In this document: positions 9,000 to 20,397 of the stretch, piece after piece
Layout of the letters: each line of letters starts with the position of its first letter
Numbering within the stretch: the first letter of the stretch is position 1
Assembly (NCBI GenBank): GCA_947090765.1
Contig: OX352322.1
Span: forward strand, 4,447,501-4,511,500
Reading direction: 5' to 3'
Origin: Pseudomonas sp. MM223
GTDB taxonomy: Bacteria > Pseudomonadota > Gammaproteobacteria > Pseudomonadales > Pseudomonadaceae
DNA length: 64,000 bases
Position numbers and translations under genes: made by a program
The notes under the pieces: generated by a model
What the model was told of the DNA's origin: nothing
Seen by the model: the letters and a program-made list of their open reading frames with translations, nothing else
The model's database searches: none

Positions 9000-9641
9000 T
9001 CAGCCGGCCAGGTGCCTCAGTTGCTGCATGGCGTCCTGCCGAGTGACGACATCGCCATACTTGCTGTCGATGTCGAACAGGTTCGCTTCGTGCGGGTCGT
9101 TGTGGCGGTCGCCCACACACTCGCGCACCACAATGGTTCTAAAGCCGTGCTGCATGGCGTCCACCGCACTGGCACGGATACAGCCGCTGGTGGAGCAGCC
9201 GGCCAACACCACGGTATCCACCCCTTGTGCATGCAGCAGTGGGGCCAGGCTGGTGGCGAAGAAGGCACTGGCGTACTGCTTGCTCAGCACCACCTCCCCC
9301 GCCTGCGGCGCGACGGCCTCGCAGAAGGCCGCCAGCGGGTTGCCTTCGACCATGCCCTTCATCACCGGCGCCTTGCGCACCCACACACCGCCGTCGGCGA
9401 AATGCGGCGGCTGATAGCGGATGTTGGTGTGCACCACCAGGGTACCGCAGTCGCGTGCCAGCGCCAGCAGGCCGGCGGCCTGCTCCACCGCCGCGACCAC
9501 ACCAGGGGCATACAGCGGCGCGCCGGGGGTGGTGTAGCCCTGCATGAAGTCGATCATCAGCAAGGCCGGCTTGCGGCCGAAGCCAATGCGCTGGCCCCAT
9601 ACACCCTGGTAGTTGTCACGGGCGCTTTGTGTGTCGCTCAT
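9000..9641 (-). CDS. nicF: Maleamate amidohydrolase
   Basis: Hydrolyses maleamate to maleate plus ammonia, the fifth step of the pathway counted from nicotinate. It is a 213-residue isochorismatase-family cysteine hydrolase. Visible catalytic residues are Asp31 (MIDFMQG), Lys121 (VLSKQYASAF) and nucleophile Cys154 in AGCSTSGCIRAS, the expected Asp-Lys-Cys triad. It is in the nicC-D-E-F run with 15 bases to nicE, so it is almost certainly cotranscribed. Full length for the family, no anomalies. Confidence 0.92.
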   Translation of the reverse strand: MSDTQSARDNYQGVWGQRIGFGRKPALLMIDFMQGYTTPGAPLYAPGVVAAVEQAAGLLALARDCGTLVVHTNIRYQPPHFADGGVWVRKAPVMKGMVEGNPLAAFCEAVAPQAGEVVLSKQYASAFFATSLAPLLHAQGVDTVVLAGCSTSGCIRASAVDAMQHGFRTIVVRECVGDRHNDPHEANLFDIDSKYGDVVTRQDAMQQLRHLAG

Positions 9642-9656
9642 GTCCGTCTCCCGGTT

Positions 9657-10409
9657 TCAGTAAGCGCCCGACAGCAGGGCACCGGCGCCCGGCACGATTG
9701 GCTCCAGGTCCAGCGCCTTGAGCATGGCGTAGGTAGTGGCAATGGCGGCGGTGACCACCGGTTTGCCGGTTTGCGCCTCAACCTTGGCCACTGCTGGCAA
9801 CGACTGCATCTGCACGCAAGCCGAGAGCACTACCACATCCACGCCCTCCAGGTTCATGCCGGCGACGATGCCTGGCAGGTTGGCCGGGTCGTGGCGGGCC
9901 ACGGCAAGGTTGTCGGGGATTTCCAGCGCACGCCAGTCCTGCACCTCAAAGCCTTCTTCGCGGATGTAGTTCACCACCAGTTCGGTCAGCGGCTTCATGT
10001 ACGGGGCGACGATGGCAATGCGCTTGGCCTTCATCACATGCAAGGCTTCGACCAGCGCACCAGCACTGGTGATGACCGGCGCCAACGCATCGTTGTCGGC
10101 CGTTGCCTGCTGCAAGCGCTTCTCCGATTGGCGGTGATAGCCCAGGCCCATGGCCATGATCGCCACCAGGCAGGCGTAGCCCAGCACATCGACCTTGGCG
10201 TCGGACAGTTCCACTGCGCAGCGGTCGGACTCGGCGTCCATGGCGGCCAGCTCTTCTTTCTTCACCTGCTTCATGCGCATGCGGCTGGAGTGGAACGTGA
10301 AACGCTCGGGGCGGATGGCCTGGCGTGCGTTGAGCATCGCCGGGATTTCGGTTTCCATGGTGGTGTTGGAACTCGGCACGATCTGGCCGATGCGGTATAG
10401 CTGGGTCAT
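9657..10409 (-). CDS. nicE: Maleate cis-trans isomerase
   Basis: Converts maleate to fumarate, the final nic step feeding the TCA cycle. It is a 250-residue Asp/Glu racemase-superfamily enzyme. Two catalytic cysteines are in place, Cys80 (GYACLVA) and Cys198 (VLSACVQMQS), and the N-terminal IVPSSNTTME substrate loop is intact. The start at 10409 has a GGAG about nine bases upstream; a longer frame to 10481 would overlap nicD. Thirteen bases separate it from nicD, consistent with one operon. Confidence 0.92.
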   Translation of the reverse strand: MTQLYRIGQIVPSSNTTMETEIPAMLNARQAIRPERFTFHSSRMRMKQVKKEELAAMDAESDRCAVELSDAKVDVLGYACLVAIMAMGLGYHRQSEKRLQQATADNDALAPVITSAGALVEALHVMKAKRIAIVAPYMKPLTELVVNYIREEGFEVQDWRALEIPDNLAVARHDPANLPGIVAGMNLEGVDVVVLSACVQMQSLPAVAKVEAQTGKPVVTAAIATTYAMLKALDLEPIVPGAGALLSGAY

Positions 10410-10422
10410 GTCTCGTGCTCCG

Positions 10423-12703
<2,281 letters not shown>

Positions 12704-13756
12704 ATGCCGGTGAGCAATGCGCAACTGACCCAGATGTTCGAGCACGTACTGAAGCTGTCCCGCGTGGACGAGACGCAGAGCGTCGCCGTGCTCAAGAGCC
12801 ACTACTCCGACCCGCGCACGGTCAACGCTGCAATGGAGGCGGCGCAGCGCCTGAAGGCCAAGGTGTATGCAGTGGAACTGCCCGCCTTCAACCACCCCAC
12901 GGCGATGGGCAACGACATGACCGCCTACTGCGGCGACACCGCACTTACCGGCAACCTGGCAGCGCAACGGGCACTGGAGGCGGCAGACCTGATCGTCGAT
13001 ACCATGATGCTGCTGCACTCGCCCGAGCAGGAGCAGATCCTCAAGACCGGCACGCGCATCCTGCTGGCCGTAGAGCCGCCGGAAGTACTGGCGCGCATGC
13101 TGCCCAGCGAAGACGACAAACACCGCGTGCTGGCTGCCGAAACCCTGCTGAAACAAGCACGCAGCATGCATGTGCGGTCCAAGGCCGGCAGCGACTTCCA
13201 CGCCCCACTCGGCCAATACCCGGCCGTGACCGAATACGGCTTTGCCGACGAGCCGGGGCGCTGGGACCACTGGCCGAGCGGCTTCCTGTTCACCTGGCCG
13301 AACGAGGACAGCGCCGAAGGCACGCTGGTGCTGGACGTGGGCGACATCATCCTGCCGTTCAAGAACTACTGCCGCGAGCGCATTACCCTGGAGATCGAAA
13401 AAGGCTTCATCACCGGTATTCATGGCGGCTTCGAGGCCGAATACCTGCGTGACTACATGAAGTACTTCAACGACCCCGAGGTGTACGGCATTTCGCATAT
13501 CGGCTGGGGCCTGCAGCCGCGTGCGCAGTGGACAGCCATGGGCCTGCACGACCGCAACGACGGCATGTGCATGGACGCCCGCGCCTTCTACGGCAACTTC
13601 CTGTTCTCCACCGGCCCCAACACCGAGGTTGGCGGCAACCGCAAAACCCCGTGCCACCTGGACATCCCGCTGCGCAACTGCGACATCTACCTGGATGACC
13701 AGGCCGTGGTCCTGGCCGGCGACGTGGTCGCACCAGAGCAGTCACGGGTGCGTTAA
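12704..13756 (+). CDS. nicX: 2,5-dihydroxypyridine 5,6-dioxygenase
   Basis: Fe(II) extradiol-type ring-opening dioxygenase that cleaves 2,5-dihydroxypyridine to N-formylmaleamate, which NicD then deformylates. It is a 350-residue member of the leucyl-aminopeptidase-like NicX fold. The reported metal ligands Glu177, His318 and Asp320 are present (TEYGF; CHLD), as are active-site histidines His105 and His265. The start at 12704 follows CAGGAG; the open frame back to 12569 is promoter region. nicR follows 70 bases downstream and is probably cotranscribed. Confidence 0.94.
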   Translation: MPVSNAQLTQMFEHVLKLSRVDETQSVAVLKSHYSDPRTVNAAMEAAQRLKAKVYAVELPAFNHPTAMGNDMTAYCGDTALTGNLAAQRALEAADLIVDTMMLLHSPEQEQILKTGTRILLAVEPPEVLARMLPSEDDKHRVLAAETLLKQARSMHVRSKAGSDFHAPLGQYPAVTEYGFADEPGRWDHWPSGFLFTWPNEDSAEGTLVLDVGDIILPFKNYCRERITLEIEKGFITGIHGGFEAEYLRDYMKYFNDPEVYGISHIGWGLQPRAQWTAMGLHDRNDGMCMDARAFYGNFLFSTGPNTEVGGNRKTPCHLDIPLRNCDIYLDDQAVVLAGDVVAPEQSRVR

Positions 13757-13826
13757 TGGTTATACTGGCTGGGCGCTCCGCTCTTGGCGGCCGGCCAGCC
13801 TCTTCCCACCCAGCCCAAGCCATCCT

Positions 13827-14297
13827 ATGCCGAAAAAAACCACCCCCAGCAGCGCCCCGCTCGACAACACCCCCTACGACGTTACCGAACAGGTCGGCCA
13901 CTTGCTGCGCAAGGCCTACCAGCGGCACACGGCGATCTTCCAGCAGCAGGCCTGCGACCCGCAGCTGACCTCGATCCAGTTCGTCACCCTGTGCGCCCTG
14001 CGCGACCACGGCCCAAGCTCCCAGGCCGAGCTGATCAAGGCCACCGCAGTGGACCAGGCGACCATTCGCGGCATTGTCGAGCGCCTCAAAGCGCGGGAAC
14101 TGGTGCAGCTTTCACCAGACCCCGGTGACCGGCGCAAGGTCATCGTTGAACTCACCGACAGCGGCGCGGCCTTGCTGGACGAAATGATCCCCTGCGCCCG
14201 GCAGATCAGCGAGCTGAGCATGGGCAGCCTCAATGCCGGTGAGCGCGTGGCCATCCTGTACCTGCTGCGCAAGATGATCGACAGCGACGAAAGCTGA
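13827..14297 (+). CDS. nicR: MarR-family repressor of the nic genes
   Basis: A 156-residue MarR-type dimeric winged-helix repressor. The DNA-binding region spans about residues 64-105, with QAELIKATAVDQATIRGIVERLKARELV (recognition helix) and the wing DPGDRRK. In the characterised P. putida system NicR represses the nicCDEFTP and nicXR promoters and responds to 6-hydroxynicotinate. Its position right after nicX implies autoregulation through the shared promoter. No strong ribosome site precedes the ATG, so translation may be modest or coupled. Confidence 0.9.
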   Translation: MPKKTTPSSAPLDNTPYDVTEQVGHLLRKAYQRHTAIFQQQACDPQLTSIQFVTLCALRDHGPSSQAELIKATAVDQATIRGIVERLKARELVQLSPDPGDRRKVIVELTDSGAALLDEMIPCARQISELSMGSLNAGERVAILYLLRKMIDSDES

Positions 14298-14319
14298 CAC
14301 TTGAGACCTGCGCCCCCCT

Positions 14320-14433
14320 GTAGGAGCGGCCTTGTGCCGCGAAGGGGTGCGAAGCGCCCCCAGTATTTCAGCTTCGCAGCCTAAATTGCCGGGGCCGCTT
14401 TGCGGCCCTTTCGCGGCACAAGGCCGCTCCTAC
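14320..14433. repeat. REP inverted pair (GTAGGAGCGGCCTTGTGCCGCG type)
   Basis: Outward arms GTAGGAGCGGCCTTGTGCCGCG and its complement are separated by a spacer carrying the secondary GGGGCCGCTTTGCGGCCC hairpin. The element lies between nicR and nicA and separates the two rightward transcription units. Confidence 0.85.
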
Positions 14434-14476
14434 AAAAACCCCTCCCCGTTCTGAATCATCCCTGGCCTGCTTCTTG

Positions 14477-14505
14477 CTCACTCATTTCATGTAGTGAGTA
14501 CTTAC
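14477..14505 (+). promoter_or_regulatory. Candidate NicS operator upstream of nicA
   Basis: CTCACT (14477-14482) and AGTGAG (14493-14498) form an inverted repeat with a 10-base spacer. It overlaps the near-palindrome GTGAGTACTTAC (14494-14505), about 65-90 bases before the nicA start. TetR-type NicS is known to repress nicAB in P. putida; assigning this particular site is inference from symmetry and position. Confidence 0.4.
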
Positions 14506-14567
14506 CGAATTTCTCGCACCATTTGAGTCCTTCGGTAGCGCAAGCAACCTCCAGAGATGAGCCCATA

Positions 14568-15041
14568 ATGCAAACAACCATCTCCCTGCGAATCAACGGT
14601 CAGCCCGTCGAAGCCAGCGCCGCGCCCGACACGCCGCTGCTGCTGGTCCTGCGCAACGACCTGCGCCTGAACGGCCCCAAATACGGCTGCGGCCTTGGCG
14701 AATGCGGGGCGTGCACGGTGATCATCGACGGCGTGGCCGCTCGTTCATGCGTCATTCCCCTGGCCGGCGCCCAGGGCCGCGACATCACCACCCTCGAAGG
14801 GCTGGGCAGCAAGGCCGCGCCACACCCGGTGCAACAAGCCTTCATCGACGAGCAGGCAGCCCAGTGCGGCTACTGCATGAACGGCATGATCATGACCGCC
14901 AAGGCCTTGCTCGACCGCATCCCCGAACCGAGCGACGAACAGATCCGCAATGAACTGCGCGGCAACCTGTGCCGCTGCGGCACCCACGTCGAAATTTTGC
15001 GCGCCGTGCGCCGCGCTGCCGAGACCCGGAGAAAAGCATGA
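14568..15041 (+). CDS. nicA: Nicotinate hydroxylase small subunit, 2x[2Fe-2S]
   Basis: A 157-residue iron-sulfur subunit that carries electrons from the molybdenum site of NicB during hydroxylation of nicotinate to 6-hydroxynicotinate. Plant-type ferredoxin cysteines are seen in CGLGECGACTV and the later RSC. The second cluster cysteines are in CGYCMNGM and CRCGTH, as in xanthine dehydrogenase family subunits. The start at 14568 is preceded only by a weak AGAGATGAG. Its stop overlaps the nicB ATG (ATGA), so the two subunits are translationally coupled. Confidence 0.93.
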   Translation: MQTTISLRINGQPVEASAAPDTPLLLVLRNDLRLNGPKYGCGLGECGACTVIIDGVAARSCVIPLAGAQGRDITTLEGLGSKAAPHPVQQAFIDEQAAQCGYCMNGMIMTAKALLDRIPEPSDEQIRNELRGNLCRCGTHVEILRAVRRAAETRRKA

Positions 15042-18000
15042 ACCACTCGCAACAGGTGCCCAGCCGCGACCAGTTGCTGGCCAAGGCCGGCGTACTGCTG
15101 ATCGTCGACCAGATCACCCCGCCTTCTGGCCCGGTGGCCAAGGGCGTGACGCCCGTGGTCAAGGAGCGCGAACTGGCGCTGTTCATTGCCGTCAGCGACG
15201 ACGGCCTGGTCTACGCCTTCAACGGCCATGTCGACCTGGGCACCGGTATTCGCACCTCACTGGCGCAGATCGTTGCCGAAGAGCTGGACCTGCGCATGGA
15301 CCAGGTGCACATGGTTTTGGGCGACACCGAACGGGCGCCGAACCAGGGCGCAACCATTGCCAGCGCCACCTTGCAGATTTCCGCCGTGCCTTTGCGCAAG
15401 GCGGCGGCCACGGCGCGGCGCTTTCTGCTGCAACAGGCCGCCAAGCGGCTTGCTTGCACCCCCGCCGCACTGCGCATTGAAGAAGGCGCGGTGGTTGCCG
15501 GCAATGGCAGCAAGCTGAGCTTTGCCGAGCTGGTGCAAGGTGAAAACCACCAGCTGTACATCGCCGACGACGCCCCGCTCAAGGCCATCGAGGACTACCG
15601 CCTGGTCGGGCGCAGCGCCGCACGCGTAGACATCCCCGGCAAGGCCACCGGCGAACTGACCTACGTGCATGACATGCGCTTGCCAAACATGTTGCACGGC
15701 CGGGTCATCCGCCCGCCCTATGCCGGCCACGACAGCGGCGACTTCGTCGGCAACAGCCTGCTGGCGGTCGATGAAGCTTCCATCGCCCATGTGCCCGGCG
15801 TGGTCGCGGTGGTGGTCATCCGCGACTTTGTCGGCGTGGTGGCCGAACGCGAAGAACAAGCCATTCGCGCCGCCCAAGAGCTCGAAGGTCAGCTGGAAGC
15901 CTTTTACCGGCAAGCTGCCCGACCTCAGCGATGTCGCCCAGGCCATCCGTGACAACCCGCGGGTGCAGCGCACCGTGCTGGACAAGGGCGATGTCGACGG
16001 CGGCATCGCCAATGCCAGCCAGCGCCTTAGCCGCAGCTACCTGTGGCCGTACCAGTTGCATGCCTCCATTGGCCCGTCGTGTGCGCTGGCCGACTTCACT
16101 GAAGGCGCGATCCGCGTGTGGTCCGGCACGCAAAACCCGCACCTGCTGCGCGCCGACCTGGCCTGGCTGCTGGAATGCGCCGAAGACCGCATCGAAATCA
16201 TCCGCATGGAGGCCGCCGGTTGCTATGGCCGCAACTGCGCCGACGATGTGTGCGCCGATGCGGTGCTGTTGTCGCGCGCAGTGAGGCGCCCGGTGCGGGT
16301 ACAGCTGACCCGCGAGCAGGAACATGTGTGGGAACCCAAAGGCACCGCACAACTGATGGAAATCGACGGTGGCCTGAACGCCGACGGCAGCGTGGCCGCC
16401 TACGACTTCCAGACCAGCTACCCTTCCAACGGCGCACCCACCCTGGCCCTGTTGCTGACCGGTGCGGTGGAGCCGGTGCCGGCGCTGTTCGAGATGGGCG
16501 ATCGCACGTCGATCCCGCCGTATGACTACGAGCACATGCGCGTCACCATCAACGACATGACACCCCTGGTGCGTGCCTCGTGGATGCGCGGCGTGTCAGC
16601 CATGCCCAACAGTTTTGCGCACGAGTCATACATTGACGAACTGGCCTTCGCGGCCGGCGTAGACCCGGTCGAATACCGCCTCAAGCACCTGTCCGACCCG
16701 CGTGCCATCGACCTGGTCAAGGCCACTGCCGAACGCGCCGCGTGGCAGCCGCATACCCAGCCCATGCAAACGCAGGCCGAAGGTGATGTGCTACGCGGCA
16801 GGGGCTTTGCCTATGCACGCTACATCCACAGCAAGTTCCCCGGCTTCGGCGCGGCCTGGGCGGCGTGGGTGGCCGATGTTGCCGTGGACCGGCGCACCGG
16901 CGAAGTCGCAGTAACCCGCGTGGTGATCGGCCATGATGCGGGGATGATGGTCAACCCGGAAGGCGTGCGCCACCAGATCCACGGCAACGTCATTCAGTCC
17001 ACCAGCCGGGTGCTCAAGGAACAAGTCAGCTTTGAAGAGTCGACCGTGGCCAGCAAGGAATGGGGCGGCTACCCGATATTGACCTTCCCCGAACTGCCGG
17101 CCATCGACGTGATGATGCTGCCGCGCCAGCACGAGCCGCCGATGGGCAGTGGCGAGTCGGCCTCGGTACCCAGCGCGGCCGCCATCGCCAACGCCATTTT
17201 CGACGCCACCGGCATCCGCTTCCGCGAACTGCCGATCACGGCGGAACGGGTGCGCGCCGCGCTCGGTGGCGAGGGCCAGGGGCCTGACGCACCCGCACAG
17301 GAACCGCCCGCAAAGAAGCGCTCGAAGTGGTGGTTCGGCTCTATGGCCGGGGTATTCGGCGCGGCCCTTGGCATGCTCGCCACTGCCCTGCCCTGGCGCG
17401 CAGAAATCGCCCCGGTAACCCCGCCGGGTGCCGGCAGCTGGAGCGCGGCAATGCTAGAACGCGGGCGCCAGGTGGCGGCGGCCGGTGACTGCGCGGTATG
17501 CCACACGGTCAGCGGCGGCAAGGTGAATGCGGGCGGGCTGGCGATGGAAACGCCGTTCGGCACGCTGTACACCACCAACATCACCCCCGACCCGGAAACC
17601 GGCATTGGCCGCTGGTCATTCGCCGCCTTCGAGCGCGCCATGCGCGAAGGCATCAGCCGCGATGGCCGGCACCTGTACCCGGCCTTCCCCTACACCTCGT
17701 TTCGCAACATCAACGACGCCGACATGCAGGCGCTGTATGCCTACCTGATGTCGCAAACCCCGGTACGCCAGGCGGCGCCCGCCAACGACATGCGTTTCCC
17801 GTTCAACCAGCGGCCCCTGATGGCCGGCTGGAATGCGCTGTTTCTGCAACGCGGCGAGTATCAAGCCGACCCGCAGCGCAGCGCCCAATGGAACCGTGGC
17901 GCCTACCTGGTCGACGGCCTGGGCCATTGCACAGCCTGCCACTCGCCGCGCAACCTCATGGGCGCGGAAAAAGGCGGCAGCAGCTACCTAGCCGGCGGCA

Positions 18001-18602
18001 TGGTCGATGGCTGGGAAGCCCCGGCCCTGAATGCCCTGGGCAAGTCGGCAACACCGTGGAACGAGGACGAGCTTTTCAGCTACCTGAGCACCGGCTTTTC
18101 CGAAAAACACGGCGTCGCGGCAGGCCCGATGGGGCCGGTGGTCAGTGAACTGGCCACGCTGCCCAAAAGCGACGTACGTGCCATCGCCCATTACCTCAGC
18201 TCGCTCAACGGCGAGCCTGCGGCGCTTGCCGCCAAGGCTGCGCCACAAGCCGATACCCAGGTCTCGCTGAGCAACGGTGAGCGGGTATTCAAAGGCGCGT
18301 GCATGGCCTGCCACAGCGATGGCCTGGGGCCGAAACTGTTTGGTGTCAGCCCATCGATGGCGGTGAACAGCAACGTCCACAGCGACCTGCCAGACAACCT
18401 GCTGCGCGTGGTGCTGCACGGCATCCCCACCCCGGCCACCCGCGACCTGGGCTACATGCCCGGCTTCAAGGACAGCCTCTCGGACCGCCAGGTGGCCGAC
18501 CTGGCCGCCTACCTGCGCCAGCGCTTCGCCGCCGACAAGCCGGCCTGGCAAGGGCTGGCGGCCAAGGCTGCGCAGGTACGCGCCAACCCTGGCAGCCATT
18601 GA
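15038..18602 (+). pseudogene. nicB: Nicotinate hydroxylase large subunit (Mo site plus three c-type hemes), frameshifted
   Basis: NicB joins an aldehyde oxidase/xanthine dehydrogenase-type molybdopterin domain (about residues 20-760) to a C-terminal cytochrome c region with three heme motifs, CAVCH, CTACH and CMACH. This allows electrons to reach the respiratory chain instead of NAD. The frame starting at 15038 reads well to AAQELE and then runs to a spurious stop at 15952. The correct continuation, VSWKPFTGKLPDL onward, is in another frame open to 18602. An extra G in the GG at 15887-15888 explains this. The span is 3565 bases; removing one base gives 1187 residues, the size I recall for NicB. 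As written the enzyme would be inactive, so nicotinate could not be used; a sequencing error is equally possible. A membrane-anchoring helix (MAGVFGAALGMLATAL) precedes the hemes. Confidence 0.88.
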
Positions 18603-18605
18603 GGT

Positions 18606-19244
18606 TCAGCGGCGCAAACCGCGCAGGGCGAGGTCGCTGATGAAGGCCAGCCAATCGGCCTTGGCCTGTTTGTCGGCCAGGTCCACGGCCAGGAACGAGC
18701 TGAGGGTATGGCGGTTGGAATTATAGAAGTAGCAGAGCGAGGCAATCATCAGGTAGGCGTGGGTGATGTCGATGTCGTCGCGGAACAGGCCCTTGGCCTG
18801 GCCTGCCTCGATGATCGGCCGCAGCACGCCGACCGCCTCGCCAGACAGCGCCTTGAGGTTTTGCGACTTGCGCGCGTGCTGGCCCTGGTGAAGGTTTTCG
18901 GTGGCAAGGATGGTGACAAATTCGGGGTGACGCACGTAGTAGTCCCAGATGAACGTCACCAGTTCGCGCAGGGCTTTTTCAGGGTCACCGAGGTCGAGGC
19001 GCAGCTTGGCTTCGGCCCGGTTGAAGCTGGCGTAGATGTGCTCCAGCACACTGATAAACAGCTTTTCCTTGCTGCCGAAGTAGTAATAGATCATCCGGTC
19101 GTTGGAATTGGCCAGCGTGGAGATCTGCTCGATGCGCCCGCCGGTGAAGCCTTCCCTGCTGAAGACCTTCACGGCGGCCTTGAGAATGTTGTCCCGGGTG
19201 CGGTCGGCCTGCTGGGCGCGTACACCGGTTTTGCGAGTTTGCAT
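18606..19244 (-). CDS. nicS: TetR-family repressor of nicAB
   Basis: A 212-residue TetR/AcrR regulator. The N-terminal helix-turn-helix spans about residues 15-60 (ILKAAVKVFSREGFTGGRIEQIS, then MIYYYFGSKEKLF). The C-terminal ligand domain resembles the TetR_C group found with catabolic genes. It is convergent with nicB, with only three bases between stop codons. In the known system NicS represses the nicAB promoter and is relieved by nicotinate or 6-hydroxynicotinate. Assignment by family plus position. Confidence 0.88.
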   Translation of the reverse strand: MQTRKTGVRAQQADRTRDNILKAAVKVFSREGFTGGRIEQISTLANSNDRMIYYYFGSKEKLFISVLEHIYASFNRAEAKLRLDLGDPEKALRELVTFIWDYYVRHPEFVTILATENLHQGQHARKSQNLKALSGEAVGVLRPIIEAGQAKGLFRDDIDITHAYLMIASLCYFYNSNRHTLSSFLAVDLADKQAKADWLAFISDLALRGLRR

Positions 19245-19349
19245 GTCGGTCCCTGTGGGGCTGGCCAGATACCCAACACTGCCACAGACGTTGGGCCATT
19301 GCGCAGCTTTTTCGGCTGGGCGTACACGCTATGAGCGAGGTAGCGGAGC

Positions 19350-20312
19350 ATGCAGCATCTCGACCTGCAGGTGATCGACAAGGCCCTGCAATGGGCCAGG
19401 GCCGGGGACACGGTGTGGTTGTGCACGGTGCTGTCCACCTACGGCTCGGCACCGCGCTCGCCCGGGGCGATGCTGGCTTGCCGCAGCGCGCAGGACTGGG
19501 TCGGTTCGTTGTCTGGCGGCTGTGTGGAAGAGGAGTTTCTGGCAAGCCTGGCGCAAGGCGCATTTACCCAGCGGGCGCAGGTGGTGCGCTATGGTGATGG
19601 TCAGGAACAAAGCCGGCGTTTGCGCCTGCCTTGCGGGGGCGTGCTGGTGGTGCTGGTGGAACGGCGGCAGGCGGATGGCGCGTGGCAGGAACACCTGCAA
19701 GCCTTGCGCGGGGCGCTATTGGGCCAGCAGCGAATCACTCGCAAGATCGGTTTGCCGAGGGGTGATTTCAGCCTGCATGGCGACAACAACGTGGCCGTGC
19801 GCATGGACGAAAGCGCCGTGCATATTGGTGTCGGCCCCGCACTACGGCTGGTGCTGGCCGGGCTGTCGCCAGTCGCCGAAGCCTGCGCCGACATTGCCCG
19901 CACGCTAGGCTGCGAAGTCATCGCCTGCGACCCGCGCGAAGAGATGGCGCATGTCGAGATAAAGGGCGCACAGATGCATCGGGTGCTGCCTTCGCTGTTC
20001 ATCGCCGCAGGCGGTTGCCATGCGGCTACCGCAGTGGTCGCCTTGACCCATGACCCGAAAATCGATGACCTGGCGTTGATGGAAGCCGTGCATACCCCGG
20101 CGTTCTATATAGGCGCGATGGGCTCGTCGGCCACCTCGGCCCGGCGCGCCGAGCGGTTACAGCGGATTGGCGGGTTGACCGACAAGCAGATAGAACGGCT
20201 GCACATGCCCATCGGGCTGGACCTGGGCAGCAAGTCGCCAGCGGAGATCGCACTGGCGGTGATGGCGGATGTATTGCGGGTATACCGGGGCAAAGCGCGC
20301 GATGCGCTGTAG
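19350..20312 (+). CDS. XdhC/CoxI-family molybdenum cofactor maturation protein
   Basis: A 320-residue XdhC-type protein. Such proteins bind molybdenum cofactor, favour its sulfuration and insert it into xanthine dehydrogenase family enzymes. Features are the N-terminal XdhC box with SLSGGCVEEEF, a central Rossmann-like part (VLAGLSPVAEACADIARTLGCEVIACDPREE) and the conserved GAMGSSATSARRAERL near the C terminus. It is divergent from nicS and the nearest Mo enzyme is NicAB, so NicAB is the probable client (inference). Start at 19350, with a GCGGAGC-like ribosome site immediately upstream. Confidence 0.85.
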   Translation: MQHLDLQVIDKALQWARAGDTVWLCTVLSTYGSAPRSPGAMLACRSAQDWVGSLSGGCVEEEFLASLAQGAFTQRAQVVRYGDGQEQSRRLRLPCGGVLVVLVERRQADGAWQEHLQALRGALLGQQRITRKIGLPRGDFSLHGDNNVAVRMDESAVHIGVGPALRLVLAGLSPVAEACADIARTLGCEVIACDPREEMAHVEIKGAQMHRVLPSLFIAAGGCHAATAVVALTHDPKIDDLALMEAVHTPAFYIGAMGSSATSARRAERLQRIGGLTDKQIERLHMPIGLDLGSKSPAEIALAVMADVLRVYRGKARDAL

Positions 20313-20352
20313 TGTTGAATTCAAGCCATTTCTAGGCGCGGCTTCAGCCGCA

Positions 20353-20380
20353 AACACCGGCAAAGCCGGTGCCAGGCGCC
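20353..20380. repeat. Short dispersed hairpin repeat (ACACCGGCAAAGCCGGTGCC)
   Basis: A short palindromic unit, CACCGGCAAAGCCGGTG followed by CCAGGC. It recurs at about 37500-37527 as CACCGGCGAAGCCGGTG followed by CCAGGC. Both copies are in intergenic DNA at 3' ends of genes. It looks like a second, shorter REP-like family or a half element. Confidence 0.5.
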
Positions 20381-20397
20381 ACCGCCCTCTCAAGCCA

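Noticed and set aside
7566..10400. A 944-codon open frame on the plus strand opposite nicT, nicF and nicE
   Set aside because: It is the antisense shadow of GC-rich genes. Its translation is low-complexity His/Gln/Arg/Gly-rich with no domain, while the minus strand encodes intact nic enzymes with catalytic residues.
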